In this document: positions 1-8,287 of the stretch, piece by piece
Numbering within the stretch: position 1 is the first letter of the stretch
Layout of the letters: each line of letters opens with the position of its first letter
Source: Bacillota bacterium
GTDB lineage: Bacteria > Bacillota > Clostridia > Lachnospirales > Lachnospiraceae
NCBI GenBank assembly: GCA_023439125.1
Contig: JAEXOU010000007.1
Location: 124,001 to 188,000, forward strand
DNA: 64,000 bases
Direction: 5' to 3'
Made by a program: the position numbers and the translations under genes
The notes under the pieces: generated by a model
The model's database searches: none
Seen by the model: only the letters and a program-made list of their open reading frames with translations
Told to the model about the DNA's origin: nothing

Positions 1-1
1 A

Positions 2-226
2 ATGGCTTTTTTTCTTCCTACCTATTTTAGAAACCTAAAAGGGTTACTGCCCTTTGTTCTGAAGATGTTGTGGATCATATGCATCGTTGAAATCATCCAA
101 GCAATCACAAATGTTGGATATTTTGATATCGATGATTTTATACTGAACCTAATGGGAGCAATCATTGCATTCTTCTTATGTAAACTAAAATTTATACGAG
201 CGCTTTCCGATACAATACAATCTTAA
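2..226 (+). CDS. VanZ-like membrane protein, C-terminal part (probably cut by window edge)
   Basis: Seventy-four residues are visible, with two hydrophobic stretches and the motif GYFDIDDFILNLMGA, which matches the FD(I/V)DD-x-ILN-x-x-G signature near the C-terminus of VanZ-like proteins. VanZ proteins are small multi-span membrane proteins, one of which gives low-level teicoplanin resistance; most have unknown roles. The first ATG is at base 2, but a VanZ protein is usually about twice this long, so the gene almost certainly begins before the window. The gene is convergent with the DUF6062 gene on the other strand, and the space between holds a repeat element and hairpins. The family call rests mainly on one motif. 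Confidence 0.65.
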   Translation: MAFFLPTYFRNLKGLLPFVLKMLWIICIVEIIQAITNVGYFDIDDFILNLMGAIIAFFLCKLKFIRALSDTIQS

Positions 227-240
227 ACAGAATTGAACAA

Positions 241-351
241 AAGTGTGTTTCGCACACTCTCACGAGCAACACTTTACAAGCACAGCTTTTGTTCCGCGCC
301 GTAGCGTAGCGTAGTGCGCATATTTGCGTCCTTCTTTTTGGACGCTTTTTT
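241..351 (+). repeat. Dispersed intergenic element, divergent copy C
   Basis: This stretch has the same order of parts as the elements at 40611 and 45582: a short palindrome (GTGTG-TTT-CGCACAC, 244-258), a GC-rich linker with GCGC words, then a hairpin GCGTCC...GGACGC (326-345) followed by six T. The overall sequence identity is much lower than between the other two copies, so membership rests on the architecture and the near-identical terminal hairpin. On the plus strand the last hairpin can act as a terminator for the VanZ-like gene. Confidence 0.5.
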
Positions 352-360
352 CACCTTGCT

Positions 361-474
361 AAAAGAATGATCGTCTTCGTATGGTTTCGTAGTGCCTTAC
401 AAGTCCACATGCCTTTTGTGGGCTTGTGAGTGTAACGCGCCGTAGAAAACATACGAGGACGATCATTCTTTTTT
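361..474. terminator. Long hairpin between convergent genes
   Basis: Arms of 23 bases (361-383 and 450-472) pair with one G-U type mismatch, and the loop holds a second hairpin (ACAAGTCCACA against TGTGGGCTTGT). T runs lie on both strands, so it can terminate the VanZ-like gene on plus and, overlapping its stop codon, the DUF6062 gene on minus. Confidence 0.6.
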
Positions 475-1186
475 ACAACCTTACTGAGTTTGTTTTAATG
501 ATAGTTCTTGGTAATGCGTCCTTAGAATTCTTCCAAGGTTCATTTACATAGCGATAATCAAACTTATCCGTAAACCATTCTAAATCATCACGAACACGCT
601 TTAGATTTTCTAGGTATACGTGATTCAAATCTGAAATAAATTCATCAAGCATAGCACCTGAAAAATAATCTTGCCCTTTCTGATAAAGCAATCCATAATG
701 ATTGGAGCAAAAACCTTTTGATTGTCTAAATTTATTACGAAATTCCTCATCCTTCCTATATAAATACAGTAAAGACGAAATATGAAGTGCGAACATGCCA
801 TCAATCTTACGACATACATAGCAAGAGTGATTCAGGTTATTTATATAATCTACTGCATCAGATTCTTTCGTTTTCTTTTTAAATAATCCACCACTCGATG
901 GTTTTAACTCCATCATCGGAGTTAAATCCTTTATCGTTCGGTCCATATGAGTTAATAGCATTAGGGCTAGGCCAAGACGATTCTGATTTTTGTACATTAA
1001 CTTGATATGATCGGCGCAAAACCCAATCTTATCTGTTTCCATACGCACATCGTCTTCCATATAACTAGGCCCCATGACAAAGTCAATTGCATTGTTTTCC
1101 AATACTTCATACATGCTACATACGGGACATTCACAATCTTTATCAAAAGCATCATTTACTGGGATTGTATAGAGTTGTTCTTTCAA
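473..1186 (-). CDS. DUF6062 family protein with two Cys/His modules
   Basis: The 237-residue protein has no signal peptide or membrane span and is probably cytoplasmic. It holds two similar metal-type modules: CxxC at residues 20-23 with CADH at 57-60, and CxxC at 122-125 with CSNH at 160-163. Each module offers three Cys and one His, which suits two zinc sites. I recognise it as the clostridial DUF6062 family, whose function is unknown. Its ATG overlaps the stop of the DUF2225 gene by four bases (ATGA), so the two are translationally coupled and probably act together. Zinc binding is an inference from the motif spacing. Confidence 0.7.
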   Translation of the reverse strand: MKEQLYTIPVNDAFDKDCECPVCSMYEVLENNAIDFVMGPSYMEDDVRMETDKIGFCADHIKLMYKNQNRLGLALMLLTHMDRTIKDLTPMMELKPSSGGLFKKKTKESDAVDYINNLNHSCYVCRKIDGMFALHISSLLYLYRKDEEFRNKFRQSKGFCSNHYGLLYQKGQDYFSGAMLDEFISDLNHVYLENLKRVRDDLEWFTDKFDYRYVNEPWKNSKDALPRTIIKTNSVRL

Positions 1187-2025
1187 TTATTAATTTCCTC
1201 CACAATCATTTGCTTTATTTGACGTGCTTTTTCTTTAATTCTTTCATTAGCTTCTCGAGAGATAATAACTTTAGAAATAAAGCGCATCGCTTCCTCATAC
1301 TTTCCAATTCTTCTTGCAAGATCAGCTAATAGATATGTAATTGTCAACTCATCCATTCCACACATAGGAAATAGTTCTTTACCATATGCTTCAAAAAAAC
1401 CTTCATATGCATTAACTAAAAAATCATGTTCTGAATTTTGTAATTCCTCAACGATTGTTTTATAGTCTTTCATATTCTCAGGAATCGCTTCTCTTTTTCC
1501 TCGAAGTAGCCATGCAGTCTTTAAACATGTATAAGCTTTTTCACTCAATTTTCCTTTTTTTACAATTGTATTGACTAAAGCAAGTTTATGTTTTGTAATT
1601 GCTTCATCATAAGTTAAAATATCTCCTTCTGGAGAGCCTCCTTTATAGGAGGCTGAAATATTTGCTTTAATCAATTTAGCCTGAGCACTCGTCATATAAC
1701 TAAAAAAACGATTCAATGCTGCATATCCGCAGAAAGGGCATGCAATCACATCATATTTTAATGAATCTACTAACTGGTATTTTGGACGTAAATCAGTATC
1801 TGCTGACACTAATTTCACTTTGCCTGTTTTTACAGTTTTACTTTTAAATTCCTTATCACATACTGGACACTTATAACTTTTATCGAAGATATAGTCAGTT
1901 TCTGCTGCCTGCGCTGACTGTTCTTTTTTTTCTTGTTTTTTTTCAGTTTCATCCGACTCATAAACATCCAAATTGGATAATTTACCAAGTCCCACTGACT
2001 CTAATCCATCAAATAAGTTAGCCAT
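1183..2025 (-). CDS. DUF2225 family protein
   Basis: The 280-residue protein carries CPVC at residues 53-56 and CPFC at 96-99 within a DUF2225 domain; a zinc ribbon is likely. The C-terminal half is helical with a TPR-like rhythm (for example the stretch ending in KYEEAMRFISKVI). Residues 25-45 are a charged, low-complexity linker. DUF2225 proteins occur widely in Firmicutes and have no settled function. The gene is upstream of and overlaps the DUF6062 gene, and starts 11 bases after the end of glnS, so the three may form one transcript. The ATG at 2025 follows a clear GGAGGA ribosome site. Confidence 0.75.
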   Translation of the reverse strand: MANLFDGLESVGLGKLSNLDVYESDETEKKQEKKEQSAQAAETDYIFDKSYKCPVCDKEFKSKTVKTGKVKLVSADTDLRPKYQLVDSLKYDVIACPFCGYAALNRFFSYMTSAQAKLIKANISASYKGGSPEGDILTYDEAITKHKLALVNTIVKKGKLSEKAYTCLKTAWLLRGKREAIPENMKDYKTIVEELQNSEHDFLVNAYEGFFEAYGKELFPMCGMDELTITYLLADLARRIGKYEEAMRFISKVIISREANERIKEKARQIKQMIVEEINN

Positions 2026-2036
2026 CGTCCTTCCTC

Positions 2037-3731
2037 CTATACTGGTTTATAACTACTCTTTAGTGACGCTATACGATTAAATACAAGATGATCTTTTGTT
2101 GAATCCTTCGAATCAACACAGAAGAAACCATTGCGTAAGAACTGGAATCGTTCTAGACCTTTCGCATCCGCAAGACTTGGCTCTACATAGCAGTGATCCA
2201 TAACGGTAATGGAATTTGGATTGATATTCATTGTTCCATCATCATTATATACACCTTTTTCTTCATCCACTAGATTCTCATATAATCTTGCTTCTACTTG
2301 GATCGCATGAGGAGCTGATACCCAATGAATGGTGCCCTTTACTTTACGTGCGCTAAAACCTGAACCACTCTTTGTTTCTGGATCATACGTACAATACACT
2401 TCTGTTACATTACCTTGTTCATCTGTCTTATAATCAGTGCATGTGACAAAATATGCATTCATTAGGCGGACTTCATTACCAGGGAATAAGCGGAAATATT
2501 TTTTCGGAGGTTCAATCATGAAATCTTCACGCTCAATATAAAGCTCACGACTAAATGGAATCGTTCTAGTTCCCATCTCTTCATTCTCTTGATTATTAGG
2601 AGCTTCAAGATATTCTTCTTTCCCCTCTGGATAATTTGTAATAATAAGTTTAATTGGATCAAGAACTGCATTTACACGTGTTGCCTTTGCTTTTAAATCC
2701 TCACGGATACAATACTCAAGCATTGCATAATCCACGGAAGAGTTACTCTTACTAACTCCGCAGAGTTCCATAAACATTCGAATGGATTCTGGAGTAAAAC
2801 CTCTTCTTCTTAATGCACTAATTGAGACAAGTCTTGGATCGTCCCATCCATCTACGATACCCTCTTCTACAAGCTTCTTAATATAACGTTTACCAGTTAC
2901 AACGTTTGTAAGATAAAGCTTTGCAAACTCAATCTGCTTAGGTGGATTTTCATATTCTAACTCTGTTACAACCCAATCATATAATGGACGATGATCTTCA
3001 AATTCTAGTGTACAAATGGAATGAGTGATTCCCTCAATTGCATCTTCGATCGGATGAGCAAAATCGTACATTGGATAGATACACCATTTATCTCCAGTAT
3101 TATGATGCGTCATACGAGCGATACGATAAATAATTGGATCTCTCATGTTCATATTTGGTGATGTCATATCGATCTTCGCACGAAGAACCTTAGTGCCATC
3201 ATCAAACTCACCATTTTTCATACGCTCGAATAAATCAAGATTCTCTTCTATACTGCGTTCTCTATAAGGGCTATTTTTACCAGGCTCAGTCAATGTACCA
3301 CGATATTCTCGCATTTGCTCTGGAGTAAGATCGCAAACAAACGCTTTTCCCTTTTTGATTAATTTAACTGCTGCTTCATACATCTGATCGAAATAGTCTG
3401 ATGCAAAAAATACACGATCTTCAAAATTACCGCCAATCCAACGTACATCTTCCTCGATGGACTGTACGAATTCTGTTTTTTCCTTCGTTGGGTTTGTATC
3501 ATCAAAACGGAGGTTAAACTGACCACCATATTTGTTTGCTAAACCACTATTCAGTAAAATTGATTTGGCATGTCCAATGTGAAGATAACCATTCGGTTCC
3601 GGTGGGAAACGTGTGATCACTTTTTTACATCGTCCTTCTGAAATATCTTTATCAATAATTTGCTCAATAAAATTTTTAGAAACTATCTCTTTCTCTTCTT
3701 TTTTAACCTCATTCTCAACATCGTTACTCAT
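2037..3731 (-). CDS. glnS: Glutamine--tRNA ligase
   Basis: This class I synthetase charges tRNA-Gln with glutamine using ATP. The 564-residue length is normal. The HIGH signature is HIGH at residues 51-54 after PPEPNGYL, and the family stretch GWDDPRL followed by LRRRGFTPESIR is present. The second signature, KMSKS in most class I enzymes and VMSKR in E. coli GlnRS, reads VVTGKR near residue 280; I have the impression that this form is usual in clostridial GlnRS. The C-terminal beta-barrel anticodon region is complete. Many Firmicutes lack GlnRS and use the amidotransferase route, so its presence fits a clostridial lineage that gained the gene. A GGAGG ribosome site precedes the ATG. Confidence 0.96.
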   Translation of the reverse strand: MSNDVENEVKKEEKEIVSKNFIEQIIDKDISEGRCKKVITRFPPEPNGYLHIGHAKSILLNSGLANKYGGQFNLRFDDTNPTKEKTEFVQSIEEDVRWIGGNFEDRVFFASDYFDQMYEAAVKLIKKGKAFVCDLTPEQMREYRGTLTEPGKNSPYRERSIEENLDLFERMKNGEFDDGTKVLRAKIDMTSPNMNMRDPIIYRIARMTHHNTGDKWCIYPMYDFAHPIEDAIEGITHSICTLEFEDHRPLYDWVVTELEYENPPKQIEFAKLYLTNVVTGKRYIKKLVEEGIVDGWDDPRLVSISALRRRGFTPESIRMFMELCGVSKSNSSVDYAMLEYCIREDLKAKATRVNAVLDPIKLIITNYPEGKEEYLEAPNNQENEEMGTRTIPFSRELYIEREDFMIEPPKKYFRLFPGNEVRLMNAYFVTCTDYKTDEQGNVTEVYCTYDPETKSGSGFSARKVKGTIHWVSAPHAIQVEARLYENLVDEEKGVYNDDGTMNINPNSITVMDHCYVEPSLADAKGLERFQFLRNGFFCVDSKDSTKDHLVFNRIASLKSSYKPV

Positions 3732-3844
3732 GATGTTCCTCCTGTTTCGTTCAATCTACCAGTACTCACATACGCATGTAAATCCAAGCATTTCGTTTAT
3801 GCTAATTATCATATCACAATTTGGAGAATTAGGAAAGACCTATG

Positions 3845-4987
3845 TTATTGCTTTGATGCACGGTATTCTGCTAGCAATAAATCAACCATTCTTCCATAAC
3901 TTTGTACCCCATCTTCTTGATCATTCATTTTTAGATACGTATTATTGATTTGGTCTGCAATATTACTTATTGTCTTGTTTTCAAATTGTCTCCAATATTC
4001 TGAGTTTGCATTCAAATCAATTCTTACTTTCGTGCTATAGGTAGAAGAAACCTCATAATATAATTCTGGATTCTTATCATATAGAGCATTTCCAGAAATA
4101 ATCAATGCTAGCATTAAGCCACTATATTGTATCTCCTTATGATCAGATGCCGTACAAGCCAAGTAGGAAATATAGTTTGCTTCGTCTTCTCTCATAAAGC
4201 CACGTAGATGAGCCATCTCGTGTGCCATAGTAGAAGGAATCGAATAATCTGGAATATCAATATTAACATTTGCCTCCATTGTAAATGGCCAAAAAATCCC
4301 CGTAAGCTCCATACGTGACATTATTTTAGAAGCGATTAATGGTTTTGCCTTTGGATATGAACCAGACAAAATCGGATATTTCTCTGAAAGGTTATGGTAT
4401 GCTTTGACAACCTCTTCATTCATTTTCGAATTGGACGCCGAAAATTTGTACACACCAAAAATATCTTCCGAATTAATCTGACTTCGTATCATATTCGCTC
4501 GATCGGATAAAGATAGACATAACTCTTTCAATTCTTCTTCCGAGGAATCTTGAATCGTTAGATTGCTATAATGAGAAAAAGGGTACCGGTAATAATTCAC
4601 TCCACACCCAATTGTATAGATAAAAAACAAGATACTTAGAACACAACCAACATTCAACATTCCCTTTTTAATGAGATAACCCCGTAAAGCTCTTATCTTC
4701 TGATTTTGTCCATTCTCAGTCTTACACCGTACAACGCGAAGGATAAATCGTACAAATACTATAGTTAACAAAATTGGTGTAATCAGTAATGTTACTTCCC
4801 CAATAGAAAAAGGTATGAATCCCGTTATGGTTGAAATTACAATAGAATAAACATGATAGATTCGCTTTGCAAAGACTTCTTCTGCAAAAGTACTGTTTGC
4901 TTTTGCTAGATATGTAATAAAAAAAGAAAGGGGAATAAGTAATAAAATAAATACCCGTTTTAATTTTATTAACCTTTTCATTCTCAT
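3845..4987 (-). CDS. DUF3810 family membrane protein with HExxH motif
   Basis: The 380-residue protein has hydrophobic segments near residues 11-28, 45-65, 66-85 and 110-128, then a long soluble domain. That domain contains MAHEMAHLRGF near residue 255 followed by REDEANYISYLAC, giving an HExxH zinc-protease type motif and a downstream Glu as a possible third ligand. This is the pattern of DUF3810, which resembles membrane-linked metallopeptidases; no substrate is known. It lies 12 bases after the DUF4097-type lipoprotein gene, so the two are probably one operon acting at the cell surface. Protease activity is an inference. Confidence 0.75.
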   Translation of the reverse strand: MRMKRLIKLKRVFILLLIPLSFFITYLAKANSTFAEEVFAKRIYHVYSIVISTITGFIPFSIGEVTLLITPILLTIVFVRFILRVVRCKTENGQNQKIRALRGYLIKKGMLNVGCVLSILFFIYTIGCGVNYYRYPFSHYSNLTIQDSSEEELKELCLSLSDRANMIRSQINSEDIFGVYKFSASNSKMNEEVVKAYHNLSEKYPILSGSYPKAKPLIASKIMSRMELTGIFWPFTMEANVNIDIPDYSIPSTMAHEMAHLRGFMREDEANYISYLACTASDHKEIQYSGLMLALIISGNALYDKNPELYYEVSSTYSTKVRIDLNANSEYWRQFENKTISNIADQINNTYLKMNDQEDGVQSYGRMVDLLLAEYRASKQ

Positions 4988-4999
4988 TCCCCTTTTCTT

Positions 5000-6001
5000 C
5001 TATTGTTCTTTAAACATAATCTCTATATTTCCACTCGATACCTTCAATGATATCTCTTTTTCACCACCATGGTCAATCGATACATTGTTTTCGTAAGTGG
5101 AATCCCCAATTTGGACTGAACCATATTGAGATTTGATGTCATACTTGTAGTCATCCATCTGACCGAGAAGCTTCATAGAGATGTTACCATAAGAATTCTC
5201 TACTTGTATTTCATCTACGAATGCATCCGTAATGCTCAAATTTCCACTATCAAAATTACCATGGAGTTTTTCAAGCTTCACACTTGATAAATTATTTTCT
5301 CCGTATTTATTCTCCAACTCTAATTCCTTACAGTATAGATTGGATAGATCAAGCTTTCCACTATTCATAGTTATATTCAAAGAATCCATCCATTGATTCT
5401 CATCGTCAATCGTACTAAGCTTAATCTCACCGTATTCGTTTTCAATCTGTGCTTTATTTAAATTACTATTCTCAAGTGTTAATTTACCAGAAGAGAGTTC
5501 AATATCTGTTAATGTTGCAGCACAATTAGAAATAATCGTATCTCCATACTGATTCAAAACAGTTAACTCATTCGTTAAAAAACCTCCAATTAAGCAATCT
5601 CCAGATGATTTTTGAATTTTAATCGATTCAAAATTACATGTCGACGGCACATAAATCTTGAGATAATTATTCTCCTCCTGACGAATGGAATAGGAGCCCG
5701 TATTCATTTTACTGTCTGAAAAAGTTAAAGTTCCATCATTGATTGAAAGCTTTGGTTCGTTATTAATGTAATAATAGGAGTACTCGATATAGTAATTGTC
5801 TGAGGCAATAATCTCAAAATCTGCGTAAACTGAGTCTACGTCTATGTTGGTAATCTGATCAATTGCAACTTTATCAGAATAAAAATGTGTCATATCTTCT
5901 TCTGTATATACTTTTTCCATACTAAAATTAATCCTGTTACATCCGGATAAAATAATTACTAATATGCTAATACAAGATAACATTCCTAATCTTTTCTTCA
6001 T
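5000..6001 (-). CDS. DUF4097-type lipoprotein
   Basis: A lipoprotein signal is clear: a basic start, a hydrophobic stretch and the lipobox LSGC with Cys21, so the mature protein should be anchored outside the membrane. The remaining 310 residues are a run of short beta-strand repeats with alternating phrases such as ENKYGENNLSSV, ENSYGNISMKL and SSGNIEIMF, typical of the DUF4097 right-handed beta-helix fold. Function is unknown; adhesin-like or envelope-sensing roles have been suggested for relatives. The downstream DUF3810 protease-like gene is 12 bases away. The start at 6001 has a weak but suitably placed GGAG site. Confidence 0.75.
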   Translation of the reverse strand: MKKRLGMLSCISILVIILSGCNRINFSMEKVYTEEDMTHFYSDKVAIDQITNIDVDSVYADFEIIASDNYYIEYSYYYINNEPKLSINDGTLTFSDSKMNTGSYSIRQEENNYLKIYVPSTCNFESIKIQKSSGDCLIGGFLTNELTVLNQYGDTIISNCAATLTDIELSSGKLTLENSNLNKAQIENEYGEIKLSTIDDENQWMDSLNITMNSGKLDLSNLYCKELELENKYGENNLSSVKLEKLHGNFDSGNLSITDAFVDEIQVENSYGNISMKLLGQMDDYKYDIKSQYGSVQIGDSTYENNVSIDHGGEKEISLKVSSGNIEIMFKEQ

Positions 6002-6092
6002 CTCGTCATCTCCTAAGTTATTATCTTACTAAACTTAACCCTATACTCCACTAATTATACCATAACGGATGATAAAGATAATTAAGAAACGA

Positions 6093-7871
6093 TTAGAGAT
6101 GCAGTTTTTTATCACATAAACGAATGAATTCTTCAATTTGAATTTTTACCTGTTCTAGTGCATCCTTCCAAAACTCTGGTCGTGTCAAGTCAATCCCTGC
6201 ATAACTTGCAACCTCTTCCACATCACAAACAGTTGTTGCATGTAGTAATGACTTATATTTCGGTAAAAAAGCTTCTCCTTCCTTAAGATACTTTGCATAT
6301 AAGCCTCGTGCAAATAAACCTCCAAAAGCATAAGGAAAGTTATAAAAGCTAATATTTCCAGAATAATAATGTCCCTTGCATACCCACATATATGGATGTA
6401 ACGCCTCTGAGTTTAATCCATTCCCATAAGCCTTTTTCTGAGCTTGTAGCATGATTTCCTTTAATTCATCGGAAAACATAAATTGCTCTTTGCACTGTTC
6501 AAACACCTCTGTCTCGAATAAATATCTAGAATAGATATCGCATATTATTTGCGTTAAATCTTGAAGCTGACCTTCAATCAATGTAAAACGCTCGTCTTCT
6601 GATGCCTCTGAAATTGCAGCATTCAGAATAACATTTTCGTTAAACGTGGAAGCTGTTTCTGCCACTGGCATCGAATAATCTAAATTGAGTATACGATGAT
6701 TATGAATATTTTCATTATGGAATGCGTGACCTAATTCGTGTGCTAAGGTTACTACATCTGATAAAGTCCCATTAAAATTGGTTAGGACACGACTCTGTTG
6801 TTTTGATTGAATATTGCAACAGAATGCTCCCCCAACTTTCCCTGAGTGAGGATAAAAATCAATCCATTCCTCATCGAAAGCTTTCTCAACCATATCAGCC
6901 AATTCCTTAGAAAAGCCCGAAAAATGATTTATAAGATAAACTTTTGCTTCTTCGGCAGAAAACTTTGTTTCACTTTCTCCAACAGGTGCGAATAAATTGT
7001 ACCAGCTTAATCCATTTCTTTCGCCTAACAGCTCTGCCTTTTTACGAAGATAGCTATGAAATACTGGAAGATATTCCTCTATTACTTGCCACATCGTATC
7101 TAATGTTTCTTTTTTCATATGTGACTGTTCTAATGTCATCGCAAGTGGGGACTCGTAGCCTCGCATCTTACAAAGTGCACTTACTTGTCCCTTAATACTA
7201 TTTAGGGAAAAGCAAATAGAGTCTTTAATCTTATCATAACAAGCTAGTTCTGCTTCATAGGCAGCTTTACGAACATTAACATCCTTGTCATATGCAAGAT
7301 TACGCAACTGAGTTAATGTCTTTTCTTCTCCACAGTATTCACCTTTTACAGAACTTGTTAAGTAACTATGAAGATTCTCCCAAGCCATCGAACCTGTGAT
7401 ATCTAATTTTGCAATTACTTCTTCAGCTTCATCACCAAGTAAATGTTTACTTTCCTTTTTAATTTTATTGAGTAAGTAAGTATAGCTTTCTAGTCTTTTA
7501 TCTCCTGTAACAAATTCTTCTACGTTCTCAATCTTAGAGAGATATTTTTTAAAAATAGACTCCGCTTTTGCACAATCACTCGTCTTTTGTGAAATCTGAC
7601 TAAGATAGGAAGCACTTTGGGCATTCGATGTATCCGTTGATTGACGTAGACTACAATATACGATAAGACATTCTTCTAATTGAATTTTTGCTTCCCATAA
7701 ATCACATATTTGGTTGACAATCCGAAGACTCACTTTATCTTCAACATTTACAATTTCATTCGCAAGTTGATTCATATCCTCACAAATACATTCTAACTTA
7801 CTCAAATCATTGAAAAATGCTGGATCTTCATATCCTTTATATAAAATATCTAAATTCCACTCTCTGTTCAT
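6093..7871 (-). CDS. pepF: Oligoendopeptidase F family metallopeptidase (M3B)
   Basis: The 592-residue protein is the usual length for oligoendopeptidase F, a cytoplasmic zinc peptidase that cuts short peptides. The zinc motif HELGHAFHN lies near residue 378, and the third ligand Glu is expected in the ETASTFNEN stretch about 25 residues later. The N-terminal helical region and the C-terminal catalytic lobe are both complete. It stands alone, with about 200 bases of noncoding DNA before it. The exact M3B subgroup cannot be fixed by eye, so the symbol is used in the broad sense. Confidence 0.9.
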   Translation of the reverse strand: MNREWNLDILYKGYEDPAFFNDLSKLECICEDMNQLANEIVNVEDKVSLRIVNQICDLWEAKIQLEECLIVYCSLRQSTDTSNAQSASYLSQISQKTSDCAKAESIFKKYLSKIENVEEFVTGDKRLESYTYLLNKIKKESKHLLGDEAEEVIAKLDITGSMAWENLHSYLTSSVKGEYCGEEKTLTQLRNLAYDKDVNVRKAAYEAELACYDKIKDSICFSLNSIKGQVSALCKMRGYESPLAMTLEQSHMKKETLDTMWQVIEEYLPVFHSYLRKKAELLGERNGLSWYNLFAPVGESETKFSAEEAKVYLINHFSGFSKELADMVEKAFDEEWIDFYPHSGKVGGAFCCNIQSKQQSRVLTNFNGTLSDVVTLAHELGHAFHNENIHNHRILNLDYSMPVAETASTFNENVILNAAISEASEDERFTLIEGQLQDLTQIICDIYSRYLFETEVFEQCKEQFMFSDELKEIMLQAQKKAYGNGLNSEALHPYMWVCKGHYYSGNISFYNFPYAFGGLFARGLYAKYLKEGEAFLPKYKSLLHATTVCDVEEVASYAGIDLTRPEFWKDALEQVKIQIEEFIRLCDKKLHL

Positions 7872-8029
7872 AGTACTCCTTTATCAAAATCTATTCCTTA
7901 CTTTTGACAAATTCCTTTCTTCTCAATTTATGTTTCTATTGTCTTAAATATGAAATATCTTAATTTCACATCCTTTTATGTACCTTAGTGTCTCAATTAC
8001 AGTACTCATTATAACAAATATAGAACATC

Positions 8030-8065
8030 AAAACAACCACTCTCGCATTGGAGAGTGGTTGTTTT
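8030..8065. terminator. Perfect hairpin terminator
   Basis: Fifteen-base arms (8030-8044 and 8051-8065) around a six-base loop. It follows the stop of the 53-aa minus-strand gene and has T-rich ends on both strands. Confidence 0.75.
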
Positions 8066-8089
8066 ACCTACTATAAAAACTACTTTTGA

Positions 8090-8251
8090 TTAGTAAAAAT
8101 CATTCTGTTGTGGTCCAAAACCCTCTCTTTTTACATTATGGGTTTGATTTTGATTCTCAACCTTCACCTTTTGTGTTATACTGTTGAATTCCTCATTTTT
8201 CTTTTTTTGTGCTTGTTTTTCAATTTCAACCTTCGGTTTGTTCTTGTTCAT
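8090..8251 (-). CDS. Small hydrophilic protein, 53 residues
   Basis: Reading the minus strand gives a 53-codon frame from ATG at 8251 to TAA at 8090, preceded by GGAGAG seven bases upstream and followed by a perfect terminator hairpin. The product starts MNKNKPKVEIEKQAQKKK and ends GFGPQQNDFY. It is rich in Lys, Asn and Gln, has no Cys, and has no membrane span or signal peptide. Such short, polar, disordered-looking proteins are common among spore-associated proteins in clostridia, but no specific family is recognised. The ribosome site, the terminator and the isolated position argue that it is real. Confidence 0.6.
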   Translation of the reverse strand: MNKNKPKVEIEKQAQKKKNEEFNSITQKVKVENQNQTHNVKREGFGPQQNDFY

Positions 8252-8287
8252 ATTCTCTCCATTTCTTTGAGCAGGATAACGTGATAT

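Noticed and set aside
2..226. Complete 74-aa protein
   Set aside because: VanZ-like proteins are about twice this long and the frame touches the window edge, so it is treated as partial.
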